Below, piece by piece: positions 33,445 to 43,115 of a stretch of DNA of 64,000 bases (positions within the stretch are counted from its first letter, which is position 1; each line of letters opens with the position of its first letter). Under the pieces are notes generated by a model, which saw only the letters and a list, made by a program, of their open reading frames with translations, searched no databases and had not been told where the DNA came from. Origin of the DNA: Prorocentrum cordatum (Eukaryota > Sar > Dinophyceae > Prorocentrales > Prorocentraceae); contig CAUYUJ010000695.1 of NCBI GenBank assembly GCA_963575745.1, positions 1 to 64,000 on the forward strand, written 5' to 3'. Made by a program: the position numbers and the translations under genes.

Positions 33445-33570
33445 GGCATCGCTCGGGCGTGTGCAGTTTTCCTTCGGCGAGGACAATCGAGGAGCATCCT
33501 TGATGATTTGGCGAAAAACCGCGCACGAAACCGAAAAAAGCACAGGGAATGGACGCGCGCGCGCGCTGAG
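33445..33570 (+). mobile_element. P element, copy 1
   Basis: GGCATCGCTCGGGCGTGTGC start, internal ACAATCGAGGAGCATCCTTG and GAAACCGAAAAAAGCACAGG. The right end is altered by GCGCGC expansion. Better preserved at 41664-41792. Confidence 0.6.
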
Positions 33571-34275
33571 AACGCTGATCGTCGTATGAGATCCCTGGCG
33601 GGCGCTTTCTGGCCATCGCGCCCGGGCAGTGAGATCTTACGAGATGGTGGTGCTGGACGTTCGGTGCGGACGTGCGCCTCGGTGTTTGCGTCCCTCGGTT
33701 CCCCCGTGAGCGCGCCCCGTGGAGGCCGTCTTGGGCAGGAGGAGGAGGTGGAGGCGAAGGAGGAGGAGGAGGAGGAGGAGGAGGAGGTGGAGGAGGAAGG
33801 GGACCCTGAGATCGTTTTTTTTGTTGGGGGGGGGAAGAAGAAGATGAGACACCGTGAGACATCACGACTGGAGCCCCAGACCCCATGGTTCTGCGCCATT
33901 CCCCGAGCCGGATCGACCTGCGAGGGCTCCGGGGGCCCGAAGTTCTGGGCGACAAAACGCGAGGCCCGAAGCGATGGAGACGCCAGGATCTCAGGGAGGA
34001 GTCGGAGGAGCAGTACGTGATCGTTTTCTCATTCATTTTTTTTGCCGATCGGCGTGGGCCCTCGCACCCCCCCCCCTCCCTTCCTCGGTTAGACCTCGGG
34101 TGCTTTGGGCGCCTGTTTCGAGCAGGTGGAGTCTCCCCTGCATGGCGCACTGCCGCACACAGCCGCCGCAGGCAGAAGTCCAGAGCCAGATCCCCCCCTC
34201 CTCCCCCCGTTTCCGCCCCATGTCCATGTCGAGACGCCGAAGGGAGAAAGCGTTCGCTACTCGATTCCCCTACGC
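33571..34275. other. Unassigned DNA with a (GGA)n tract
   Basis: GGA tract at 33740-33800. No gene recognised. Confidence 0.4.
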
Positions 34276-34408
34276 TTAAGTCGGGCCTGTCCCTCTACAG
34301 GAGGAAAATTCACAAATATATAATTTTCAAATATTTGTTCCTAATATTTTTGAATAGGTTTGTTCTTTCGTCCAGCATCCGCCTGTAGGGGGACATGCCG
34401 GACCTAAC
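34276..34408 (+). mobile_element. I3 element, copy 2, with 10-bp target duplication
   Basis: TTAAGTCGGGCCTGTCCCTC on the left, CCGCCTGTAGGGGGACATGC then CGGACCTAA on the right. The 10-bp word CCCTACGCTT directly flanks both ends (its final TT overlaps the left terminus). Confidence 0.8.
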
Positions 34409-34680
34409 CCTACGCTTCCTTGCCCCTGCGCTGCCGACCAAGCCCGAAGATTTGCACGAACGAAATTGGTACGGAAAGCATGGGTACAATGCTCGACAGC
34501 AGTTCCTGCTCATTTGGAACAGGACTCCCTGTCCAGGCCGCCGCGGCCTGTGCCCATTTGAGACATCAGGCCGCCAACCCAACAGCGGCCGCCATTGCTT
34601 CGGGACAACATCTGCTGTTGGGCATTGTACTCATTTTTCCGTACCCATTTCGGTCGTCCAAAAGGAGGGTGAGGAAGAGA
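34409..34680. other. Unassigned segment, possible exon
   Basis: Higher-complexity open sequence in two + frames between an I3 element and a GGA tract. I recognise no family, so a coding call is not justified. Confidence 0.25.
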
Positions 34681-35490
34681 GGGATGAGGCGAGAACCAGG
34701 ACGAGGACGAGAACGATGACGATGGTGACGATGGTGACGAGGGTGATGATGACGAGGAGGACGAGGAGGACGAGGAGGAGGAGGAGGACGAGGAGGAGGA
34801 GGAGGACGAGGAGGACGAGGAGGAGGAGGAGGAGGAGGAGGAGGCGGAGGAGGCGGAGGAGGAGGAGGAGGCGGCAGGAGGAGGAGGAGGCGGAGGAGGA
34901 GGAGCAGGAGGAGGGAGGAGGCAGAGGAGACGGAGATAAGGAGAGAGAGGAGGAGGGATGCGGAGGAGGAGGCGGAGGGGGTGGAGGAGGAGGAGGGGAG
35001 AGAGGGAGGAGGAGGAGGGGAGGAGGATGAGGAGGAGGAGGAGGAGGAGAACGGGAGGGCCAAAGAAGAGGCGCCCCGGTGCCGCGGCGGCCCGTGCCGC
35101 CGCGGCCTGGGCCCCCGCGGCGTCCTCCGGCGGCGCGCGGTGCGGGCTCGGGTCGGGGCCGTGCGCGGCGGGCCCTGGCGGCGGCGGCGCTCGGCGCGGG
35201 CGCCGCGGCGGCCGAGGCAGCTGCAGAAACGACTCCTCATCCCTCCTCCTCCTCCTCCTCTTCTTCCTCCTCCTCCTCCTCTTCTCCTCCTCCTCCTCAT
35301 CCTCCTCCTGCTCCTCCTCCTCCTCCTCCGCCTCTTCCTCCTCCTCTTCCTCCTCTTCCTTCTCCTCCTCCTCCTATTATTCTTCCTCCTCCTCCTCTTC
35401 TTCCTCCTCCTCCTCCTCCCTCTTCTTCCTCCTCCTCCTCCTCCTCATCATCCTGATCCTCCACTTCCTCCTCCTCCTCCTGCGGGAAAA
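34681..35490. repeat. (GAG/GAC)n then (TCC)n, inverted simple repeats
   Basis: Purine GGA/GAC repeats at 34690-35060 and pyrimidine TCC repeats at 35230-35490 flank a very GC-rich core (CCGCGGCGG units). The arms are complementary. Confidence 0.8.
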
Positions 35491-35544
35491 GGCCGACGCA
35501 TGTGCAGAAAAGCTCCCTCATCCCTCAAGTTATGATGTTCCAAT

Positions 35545-35680
35545 CGCAGGCCTAGAGGTTGACACCAGCACCAAGAGCGGCGGTGTGCCTCCACCGCGGG
35601 AGGACGATCCCGATCTCGGTGATGGTGGTAATGTTTTGGTTTCCAAGGTGACCGAAATATTACCGCCAACATCCCTCATC
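35545..35680. mobile_element. F fold-back element, copy 2 (right arm lost)
   Basis: Left arm CAGGCCTAGAGGTTGACACC and inner arm GTGTGCCTCCACCGCGGGAG match copy 1. The right outer arm is missing, replaced by the Q element. Confidence 0.6.
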
Positions 35681-35684
35681 TTAT

Positions 35685-35876
35685 TCGGGGGCGGCAAAGA
35701 GGGGGGTGATGACTAGGGGGGGGAATATCATGGCGGGGGCCAGGAGATTGCCCCAGACTTCATGGCGCCTCTTCTCATTTTGTTTACGTCCCTGGCCCCC
35801 CCGCTGGGCCGCGCACATGCCGCCGGTCATGATTTGCACCCCCCCCTCTTGGACCCCCCCCCCCTTTGCCGCTCCC
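35685..35876 (+). mobile_element. Q element, copy 1
   Basis: GGCAAAGAGGGGGGTGATGA at the left, GCCGGTCATGATTTGCACCC and CCCCTTTGCCGC at the right, with imperfect inverted ends. Copy 2 is at 52843-53030 in the same orientation. Confidence 0.65.
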
Positions 35877-36087
35877 GAGTTAAGATGTTCCAAGCTACTT
35901 CAGCCTAGGTCACCAGAAAGAATGTCGGGCACCAGAAAAAATATATGGAATCTCTAAGGTTTTCGCGTGCCCGGCCCTGGGAGGCACTCGTCCGACTTTG
36001 CTTCGACACTCTTTCGACACTTTTCTGGGTGCTCGAAATTATTTCTGGGATGTGGTCCTTAAGTATGATGGGAGCAACCCTAATGAT

Positions 36088-36249
36088 GTTGAGTCGGGCC
36101 TGTTCTCGACAGGAGGACAAGTCAAAAATAGAAACAAAAATCGTCAGGGGACGATTCTTCGACAATTTCGGGCTATTTTCGAATATGTTTGGACTGTGTT
36201 TTGTTTTTCGTTGAAGATCCGCCTGTAGGAGGACATGCCCGACCTGACC
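36088..36249 (+). mobile_element. I3 element, copy 3
   Basis: GAGTCGGGCCTGTTCTCGAC on the left, CCGCCTGTAGGAGGACATGC on the right, interior CAGGGGACGATTCTTCG. Flanking ACCCT on both sides is too short to call a duplication. Confidence 0.65.
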
Positions 36250-36321
36250 CTGCACTGTTTCTGGTCTTCTTAACTTAGGTCCCCTCCCAAAAGGGTCAAG
36301 GTCGAAGAAGAAGCAACGACA

Positions 36322-36480
36322 CAAACATAAACTTTTGGCGCTCCGCGCGGATTTCTTGGGTCCGCGTTGGGCCCCCCTTGGCGGCTCCTCCGGCGCCGCC
36401 CCTGGCGAGCTCCGCGCGCCAGAGAGGGTCCAGCGCGGATCCAAGAAATCTGCGTGGAGCGCCCGAAGTTTATAATTATG
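36322..36480. mobile_element. H hairpin element, copy 3
   Basis: CAAACATAAACTTTTGGCGC on the left; GAGCGCCCGAAGTTTATAAT on the right; central GGCGAGCTCCGCGCGCCAGA. Arms of ~70 bp are nearly complementary. Confidence 0.8.
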
Positions 36481-36888
36481 CAGTTGCTTATTCTTTTATA
36501 GGGGTCTTTTTATGGCTAATCAACCCATGCCCTTATCCTTCGCCCTTTTTTCCCCTTCTTTGGGCCTCCTGGGGGGCCCTCGTCGCCACCGCTGGATTCG
36601 CCTCGAGATCCTAGTCAGAACGCGCTCCGAGAGAGGTCTGGAGAGCAGAGGTATTGGTACCCCTTGGTTTATCCAAGCAAGGGGACCGTGACGGACCAAG
36701 CTGTCGCGGGATCTTGCCGTTGCCGATCTGGTGCATGGCCCATGTCGGCCGTCGCCAGCTCGGGAGGATGATCTACGAATGAACGCTGAACAAGATCCGA
36801 TGCTATTCAGGACGTTTGTTAGCCTTGTATATATATATATATATATATATATAAATGTGTGTGACCCTCGTTCAGCTTCGCCGATAAC

Positions 36889-37051
36889 GTTAAGTCGGGC
36901 CTGTCCCTCTACAGGGGGGATTTTCAAAAACATTCAAAAAATAGTATGGGGACGATGTTTTGAGTATTTTGGGGCATTGGGCTGAATTTGTTTTGACTAT
37001 TCTTTATTTGTCATCCAAAATCCCCCTGTAGGGGGACAGGCCCGACCTAAG
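36889..37051 (+). mobile_element. I3 element, copy 4
   Basis: TTAAGTCGGGCCTGTCCCTC on the left, CCCCTGTAGGGGGACAGGCC on the right, interior AATAGTATGGGGACGATG. A 22-bp imperfect direct repeat (ATGTGTGTGACCCTCGTTCA versus ATGTGTGTTACCCTCGCTCC) lies 9-13 bp outside each end. Confidence 0.75.
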
Positions 37052-37169
37052 CCTGATATATGTGTGTTACCCTCGCTCCGCGCCTCCCGCGTCGTACTGA
37101 CATGGCTCTTCGGCGGACCAGCACACATGTTGGCGCCAACAGGCGTTCCGAGGATCATCGAGAGAGTAG

Positions 37170-37399
37170 GTAACAGGAGGGGAACAACAACACAGACGCA
37201 AGTCACCGTCGATCCCCAGGAAAGTATGGGGACAATCTGGGAAGTGGGGGGATCACGAACACCCAGAACATATGGCAAAATAAGGGGAATCCGGGGATTT
37301 GTGTATATATATATGTATGTATGTAAGTATGTACGTATGTATGTATGTATGTATGTATGTATGTATGTATGTATGTATGCATGTATGTATGTATGTATT

Positions 37400-37433
<34 letters not shown>

Positions 37434-37803
37434 GGTATGTAGGTCTGTAGGTCTGTATGTGTGTATGTATGTAGGTGTGTATGTGTGTATGTAGGTATGT
37501 ATATATGTGTGTATGTGTGTATGTATGTATGTATGTATGTATGTATGTATGTATGTATGTATGTGTGTGTATGTATGTATGTATATGTGTATGTATGTAT
37601 GTATGTGTGTATGTATGTATGTATGTATGTATGTATGTATGTATGTATGTATGTATGTATGTGTATGTATGTATGTATGTATGCATGCATGTATGTATGT
37701 GTGTATGCATGCATGCATGCATGCATGCATGCATGCATGTAGGTAGGTAGGTAGGTAGGTAGGTAGGTAGGTAGGTAGGTAGGTATGGATATGTGTGTGT
37801 GTA

Positions 37804-37846
<43 letters not shown>

Positions 37847-37928
37847 ATGTATGTATGTATGTATGTATGTATGTATGTATGTATGTATGTACATACATAT
37901 GTGCCCCTGGGCCCGTTCAATGTAACAG
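37170..37928 (+). mobile_element. I1 introner-like element, copy B, bloated by microsatellites
   Basis: Left end is a consensus-quality donor, AG|GTAACAGGAGGGGAACAA. The I1 body follows (CACAGACGCA, CGATCCCCAGGAAAGTATGG, GGGATCACGAACACCCAGAA), then GTGTATATATATG opens into ~580 bp of (GTAT)n, (GTAG)n, (CTGT)n and (GCAT)n (37305-37890), before GTGCCCCTGGGCCCGTTCAA and an AG at 37928. The downstream GGCGGTGACCAAGATC is shared with copy C. Confidence 0.7.
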
Positions 37929-38572
37929 TATCGGCGGTGACCAAGATCTGGTATCTTGAGCCATCTTGGAGGCCCTCTTGTGCACTCTGAGGCGCTGCAG
38001 GAGCCATCATGGGTCATCTTGGGCGCTCGAACTGCCCGTGGGGACCCCTCGTCCAGGCCCAGGGAAAGGGCTCCAGGGGGAGGGGCAAGCCTCTCCCCGA
38101 AGGGGCAGAACGGGGATTGAGAGAGGAAGCTCCCCAGACCACCTGTCGGGGGCGCGCAAACATGGATGAGCGACCCATGGATTTGGCGCGCGGTCGCCAA
38201 ATCCATGGAGCGCGGGAGGTGCCCTCCCCAAAATGCGGCCGGCGCCGCCTCGCTCGGCGGCGGAAATCCGCGGTCTCCCATGGAAACGGGGCCCGTCGCG
38301 AATCCACGCCCCCTTGATCCATGCTTGCGATCGCCGGAGTTTGCGCCCAGAGGGCTGGTGGGACTCTGTAATGGAGGATGACGATTAATAAATGACCGGG
38401 GGTCGTGTTCACGCGGCGGCGCCCGGGATGACGATTAGAAAGAACCGGCCGCGGGCTGGAAAACTATTTCTTCAATCGTTCTCCGCCAGTCAGACAATTG
38501 GGCAGAAATAGCAGAAAACTATGTTTGTAATCGTTCTCCCCCATTTTTTTTTCATCGTCACCCCGCATTAGT

Positions 38573-38665
38573 AAGTGGGGGGGGAAGACAAAAAACCCGA
38601 AGATGTGGGAAACTATGGGGCATATTGTTATGTGTGTATTTGTTTGTGTGTCCTGGGGCCCCTTC
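38573..38665 (+). mobile_element. I1 introner-like element, copy C (left part lost)
   Basis: Right two-thirds of I1: GGGGGGAAGACAAAAAACCC, GTGGGAAACTATGGGGCA, TATTTGTTTGTGTGTCCTGG, GGCCCCTTCAG. The final AG is followed by sequence also seen after copy B. Confidence 0.65.
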
Positions 38666-38809
38666 AGTAACGAGATCAGCGGTGACCAAGATCGGCACGA
38701 CGCTGCCGCGCCCCGCCTCGGCCACGGTCCGCGCCCCCCTTCCCCTCGGCAGGTCGTCCATCGGTGGGCTTCCCATCGTTCCGAACTATGGGAAGCCCAC
38801 ACGCCTCGC

Positions 38810-39010
38810 TCTCCTCCTCCTCCTCCCCCTCCTCCTCCTCCTCCCCCCCTCCTCCTCCTCCTCCCCCCTCCTCCTCTCCTCCTCCTCCTCCTCTTCCTCC
38901 TCCTCCTCCTCCCTCCTCCTCCTCCTCCTCCTCCTTCCTCCTCCTCCTCCTCCTCCCTCCTCCTCCTCTTCCAATGCGGCAGAGAGGCAGAGAGAGAGAG
39001 AGAGAGACTA
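38810..39010. repeat. (TCC)n tract with GAGAGA tail
   Basis: About 160 bp of TCC repeats then AGAGAGAGAGAGAGA. Confidence 0.85.
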
Positions 39011-39507
39011 GATGGAGCAGCGATCCATGTGGAATCACATGGTTTGCGAAGTAAGGGGGCGCGCAGACCTTACGATTCCACTGGGATTGCTTTAGAAAAC
39101 GTAGTTGTGCAGCCAGAGTCTCGAAATTTCCTGTCCCAGGCACGCGGCCTAAGAAACCGCCGGCGCTGGCCACGCGGCGGAAGGAACCGCTTGCACGCGC
39201 GACCCGGGACATTGCTCACCGAGATCTCGGAAACCAGCCGGCGCGAGACCAGGAATTTCTGAACCCATGATTTCCGAGCCACTTCGCGAGGTGCAGGTCA
39301 CCAGATTCCCTTGGTGACGAACCAACAGCACACACCCGCACCCATAAGGGGGTCCGAGAGGGCTACGGGGTGCGTGTTGTCGGATGGGGGGGCCCCGCCC
39401 GAACGGGAGCGTTCCCCAGGGTCCGACAACCTGCACCCCTACCCATAGCCAGTCCTCCTCCCCACGAACCCCCCTATGGGTGCGTGTGTGTGTGTGTGTG
39501 TGTGTGT

Positions 39508-39676
39508 GTTTCAGGAGGGGAAAAAAAACACACAGACACAATTAATCGTCGGTTCCCAGGAAAATGTGGGAAAATATGGGAAGTGGGGGGGAAGACAAAA
39601 ACCCCGAAGATACGGGAAACTATGGGGAATATGTTTCTTTGTGTGTCTTTGTTTGTGCGTCCTGGGGCCCCTTTAG
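39508..39676 (+). mobile_element. I1 introner-like element, copy D
   Basis: Starts GTTTCAGGAGGGGAAAAAAA, has ACACACAGACACAATTAATC and GGGGGGAAGACAAAAACCCC, and ends TCCTGGGGCCCCTTTAG. Start and end have the form of a GT donor and a pyrimidine-AG acceptor. A (TG)n tract precedes it. Confidence 0.75.
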
Positions 39677-40200
39677 TGTTGTTCGCTCGTCACTTGGGGG
39701 TTTCTGGCGACCTCTGTAACACGACGCGAAGATCGGGACAAAATCGGATCGGGATCATTCGAAACCTCAGAGAATCGGCGGGTTTGGAGGATGCATTGGG
39801 CGCCGCGGCCGCTCCAGAGCGTTCCGGAACGCTCTGAGAGCGCTCCGGAACGCTCTGGAGCGATTTATCCTGATCCTAGCTCTGTTTTAGTGTTTCCGAT
39901 GTGTGGGCCCCGGAAGTCCGGACCACTTCTCCAGGGCTTGTTTCTCGTCCTGAATCGTTTTGTGACGCTCCCGAGGCCCGGCGAGGGCCCCCCGAGGCCG
40001 AAATCTACCAGAAGCCGCCCGCTCCAAATTTTTTGGGGGGAATCGCCCTGTTTTACTCGGGGCGGCCCCTCGCTCGCAGGCCGCATTACCCCCCTCCCCC
40101 AGGCCAGGCGGCGCCCCGCCGCGCGGCGGCGCGGCGAGGCCGCGGCTGCGACGAGGGAGCCTCGGGGGAGGAGGGCCCTGGCCAGATGCTCGTCTCGTAC
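39677..40200. other. Unassigned DNA
   Basis: Includes short CGTTCCGGAACGCTC palindromes (39805-39860) and the dispersed CCCGAGGCCCGGCGAGGGCC motif near 39970. No gene recognised. Confidence 0.4.
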
Positions 40201-40390
40201 GGGGCGTGAAAACGACCACAGCCACTGCTTTCCTTGTGTTGCCGCCTTCCGGCCAGCAGAAACAAAGCAGAGGTTGTGGTCATGTTCGTTGAGCTTGGCG
40301 CCAGGGAAATGACCACAACCACTGCTTCTTTTTCGGCTGGCTGGAAGGCGGCGCAAACAAGAAGCAGTGGCTGTGGTCATTTTCCCGTCC
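40201..40390. mobile_element. Fold-back element with ~55-bp arms
   Basis: Left arm GAAAACGACCACAGCCACTG through TTGCCGCCTTCCGGCC; right arm is its close complement (AAGCAGTGGCTGTGGTCATT). A second inner pair, GCAGAGGTTGTGGTCATG and ATGACCACAACCACTGC, nests inside. Only one copy in the window. Confidence 0.7.
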
Positions 40391-40414
40391 CGCATTTCGG
40401 GCGACCTTCCTGGA

Positions 40415-40584
40415 TCAGGAGGGGAAAAACACACAGACACCCTGAATCGTCGATTCCCAGGAAAAGATAGGAACATCTGGGAACTTGGGGGGAAGGCAAA
40501 CACTCAGAACACATGGGAAAATATGGGGGATCCTGTTATTTGTGTCTATTTAAATAAACACAAATAATTACTTGTGTGTCCCAG
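40415..40584 (+). mobile_element. I1 introner-like element, copy E
   Basis: TCAGGAGGGGAAAAACACAC start; AGAACACATGGGAAAATATG and TCCTGTTATTTGTGTC in the right half; ends ACTTGTGTGTCCCAG|GT, a good 3' splice-site form. It is followed by an extra hairpin (ACTTGTGTGTCCCAG paired with CTGGGACACACAAGT, 40569-40625). Copy E is the one closest to hydrolase intron 3. Confidence 0.75.
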
Positions 40585-40625
40585 GTGGGCCCTGGGACAC
40601 ACAAGTAATTACTTGTGTGTCCCAG

Positions 40626-41663
40626 GGCCCCTGCACTGGAGCCCACCTGGCGGATCTGTTCGATGCTGGTGCGACCCTAGGTCGACTCAAGTTCGGCTCC
40701 AGTTCGTCTCAGGTTCGGCTCAGGTTCGGCTCAGGGTCGTTCCAGCTCGACGGACGTCCGACGCAGCTCCGACGCAAGAGTGGAGCCGGTGTCTCCGGGA
40801 AGGCTCCCACGATGAGCATCCCACTTTGAGATCCAGGCGCCCCGTGCGCTCCCTCGGCATCGCTCGGGCGTGCGCCTACTTTTTTCGTCCCCGGAGATCC
40901 CACGCACGGAAAAGTCAAGGCGGAGGTTTTTCTCAGTTCTCGGCCTCTATAGGGCCCCCCCCGGGCCCCAGGACTGTCAACAAAAACGACTCTGGAGGAA
41001 AGACCAGTCCTGGGGAAAGGGTCGAGACTTCTGGGGGCCCCGTAGTGAAAAACACGACATCGAGCCGGGCGGTTTCTAGTCCGGTTTCGGGCCCCTGAGC
41101 CCCTTACAAAATCGATCCGGCCCGACAATGGGCGCAGAACGATCGAGTTTGGGTGCTTAGGTCGTAATTTCTCTCGGCGCTGCAATGTTTTGACTACGTC
41201 GGGTCTCAGGACATGTGTCAATGCCGTTACCCTTGCCTCGTTTCTCGGCTCTTTGGGGGACCTCCTGGGAGACCCTCGTCGCCACTGCTGGGCTCCCTTC
41301 GCAGTTCTGGTCGGGACGCACCCGGGGAGAGGTCCAGGGAGTAGCGGTGTCGGTACCTTCCCAGACATCCAGTGGCTCCCAACTTTTCGATGCGTGGGTA
41401 CCGAAGGTGTGGACCACGTCTCCCAAGGGGCTTGTTCTTCGCCTGGAGTCGTTTTGTCACGCTCCCGAGGCCCGGCGAGGGCCCCCAGAGGCCGGAAACG
41501 GCCCGAAACCGTCGGATCTTTGGGTTCCCTGACCTTCCAGTGAGCTATTTCTTAGCACCAGAGGTCTACAAACCTAAGACACGGAACGAGGCACCTGGAT
41601 ACAAAAGATTCTAGAAGTGCTCGTGGGGCAGGGCTTGTCGGTCGGGTGCTATTTTTTAGCCTT
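40626..41663. other. Unassigned DNA
   Basis: Partial P-like GGCATCGCTCGGGCGTGCGC at 40857. GGCCCTCGTCGCCACYGCTGG occurs at 41275 and at 36575, marking another dispersed segment. No gene recognised. Confidence 0.4.
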
Positions 41664-41792
41664 GGCATCGCTCGGACGTGTGCGTTTTTCCTTCGGCGAG
41701 GACCATCGAGGAGCATCCTTGATCACTTCGCGAAAAAAAAAACACGCACGAAACCGAACAAAGCACAGGCAATGGACGTCCGAGCGATGGCC
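41664..41792 (+). mobile_element. P element, copy 2
   Basis: A 129-bp element with inverted ends GGCATCGCTCGGACGT / ACGTCCGAGCGATGGCC and internal ACCATCGAGGAGCATCCTTG. Confidence 0.7.
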
Positions 41793-41828
41793 AGTAGCCC
41801 TCCTGGAAGTTCGGGGCTCTCGTCCGCA

Positions 41829-42022
41829 GATGGTCTGGTACCGGAAATTTTCGGTAGCGATTTCGACGCACCCCGAATTTCGGTAGCGACCGGATCTTTG
41901 TTCGAGGGCGTTGAGATAGCGGATTTCGGAACGCTCCGATGCCGGTATTGGGCGCTGCATTTCGGTATTTCCGTAGCGACCGATCTCTGCGGAGCGCTAC
42001 CGGAAATTTTCGGGGATCCCTA
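41829..42022 (+). mobile_element. N element, copy 1
   Basis: Starts GATGGTCTGGTACCGGAAAT and ends CGCTACCGGAAATTTTCGG. Interior GTATTGGGCGCTGCATTTCG and GCGACCGATCTCTGCGGAGC. Copy 2 is at 42568-42772. Confidence 0.7.
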
Positions 42023-42140
42023 TCCCCAAGATCGACACGCCAAGAGGCGATGACAATCTTAGGGATGCGCCCTCAAAGAAGAGGGGAATCCCCGAGATCG
42101 GCCTCGTGATGAGGAGATGCCCAACATAGGGATAGGGGCT
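42012..42140 (+). mobile_element. K element, copy 1
   Basis: CCCTATCCCCAAGATCGACA to CCCAACATAGGGATAGGGG, directly after N copy 1, just as K copy 2 follows N copy 2. Confidence 0.65.
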
Positions 42141-42567
42141 CTCGTCCCCCCAGGAGCCTGGCCCCCCTGCCCGGGCCGCGAGCCTCCCCCGCGGCGGCGC
42201 CGCCAGCGCCGCCGCCGGCGCCGCGGCCGCGCCGGCCGGCGCGGTGGGCCGCCGCGCGGCCTCCGCGGGGCTGGCGCTCTGCCCGGCTGCCGCCGGCGGG
42301 GCCGCGGGGGGCGCGGGCGCCGTGGCCCCGGGCGCGCTGGTGGAGGTTCGCGGGGCAATATCTTACCATCGGCGGCGGGCGCGGGGGGGAAATGAGAAGG
42401 GGCGGGACTTCCGAGGCTTCTGAGAAGTTTCTGGACTTCTGAGAGGGCTTCTCAGAAGTTCTGTCTGTATTCGAAATAGGCCAAGGAAACGTCTCAGAAG
42501 CCCCCCGGACTTCTAAGAAGTCCCGCGGCCTTCTGAGAAGGCCTTCTCCTGAAATTTTCTGAGAAGG
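42141..42567. other. GC-rich unassigned DNA with CTTCTGAGAAG palindromes
   Basis: Very GC-rich GCGCCGCCGCC sequence (42170-42350) then CTTCTGAGAAGT-type palindromes (42400-42570). Confidence 0.5.
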
Positions 42568-42772
42568 CCTACCCAGATAGTCTGGTACCGGAAATTTTCG
42601 GTAGCGATTTCGACGCACCCCGAATTTCGGGAGCGGCCGGATCTTCGTTTGAGGGCGTTGAAGTAGCGGGTTTCGGAGCGCTCTGATACCGGTATTGGGC
42701 GCTACATTCCGGTATTTCGGTAGCGACCGATCTCTGCGGAGCGTTACCGGAAATTTTCGGTAGCGGACCATC
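42568..42772 (+). mobile_element. N element, copy 2
   Basis: CAGATAGTCTGGTACCGGAA to CGGTAGCGGACCATC. The ends are inverted: GGTCTGGTACCGGAAATTTT at left, complement of AAATTTTCGGTAGCGGACC at right. Confidence 0.7.
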
Positions 42773-42775
42773 AGG

Positions 42776-42935
42776 GTACCAGCCTCGAACGTACCTCTAT
42801 CCCTGAGATTGACACGCCAAAAGGCGATGACAATCTTAGGGATTCGCCCTCAAAAAAGAAGGAGGAAATCCCTAAGATTGGCATCGTGATGAGGCGATGC
42901 CGAACATAGGGATAGGGATATGTTCCAGGCTGGTA
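42776..42935 (+). mobile_element. K element, copy 2
   Basis: Inverted ends TACCAGCCTCGAACGTACCT and the complement of GATATGTTCCAGGCTGGTA; interior GACACGCCAAAAGGCGATGA and CCCTAAGATTGGCATCGTGA. Confidence 0.75.
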
Positions 42936-42955
42936 AATATCAGCCATCCGAGGCG

Positions 42956-43115
42956 GGAACTTATCCACATCCACCGCCTGGAGGGTCAGTTTTCGGAGCC
43001 TCGGCAGGCGGTGGACAGGGACATATTCGGGCCCCCGGGGGCCGAAACATGTCCACATCCACCGCCCGCTGGGGCAGCAGGACGTCAGTTCCCAGGCGGT
43101 GGATATGGATAAATC
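42956..43115. mobile_element. TIR element with GGCGGTGGATATGGATAA ends
   Basis: Left GGGAACTTATCCACATCCAC, right CCCAGGCGGTGGATATGGAT then AAATCCC, forming a 27-bp inverted repeat. Inner arms CGGCAGGCGGTGGACAGGGA and CATGTCCACATCCACCGCCC also pair. Confidence 0.7.

Noticed and set aside
34409-34700. Possible membrane-protein exon upstream of the GAC/GAG tract
   Set aside because: One hydrophobic stretch in one frame with no family resemblance and no clear splice sites. It is listed only as an unassigned segment.
37203-38281. Reverse-strand 342-codon frame of Ile-His-Thr-Tyr repeats
   Set aside because: Product of the GTAT/GTAG/CTGT microsatellite. Its non-repeat N-terminal part has no recognisable domain.
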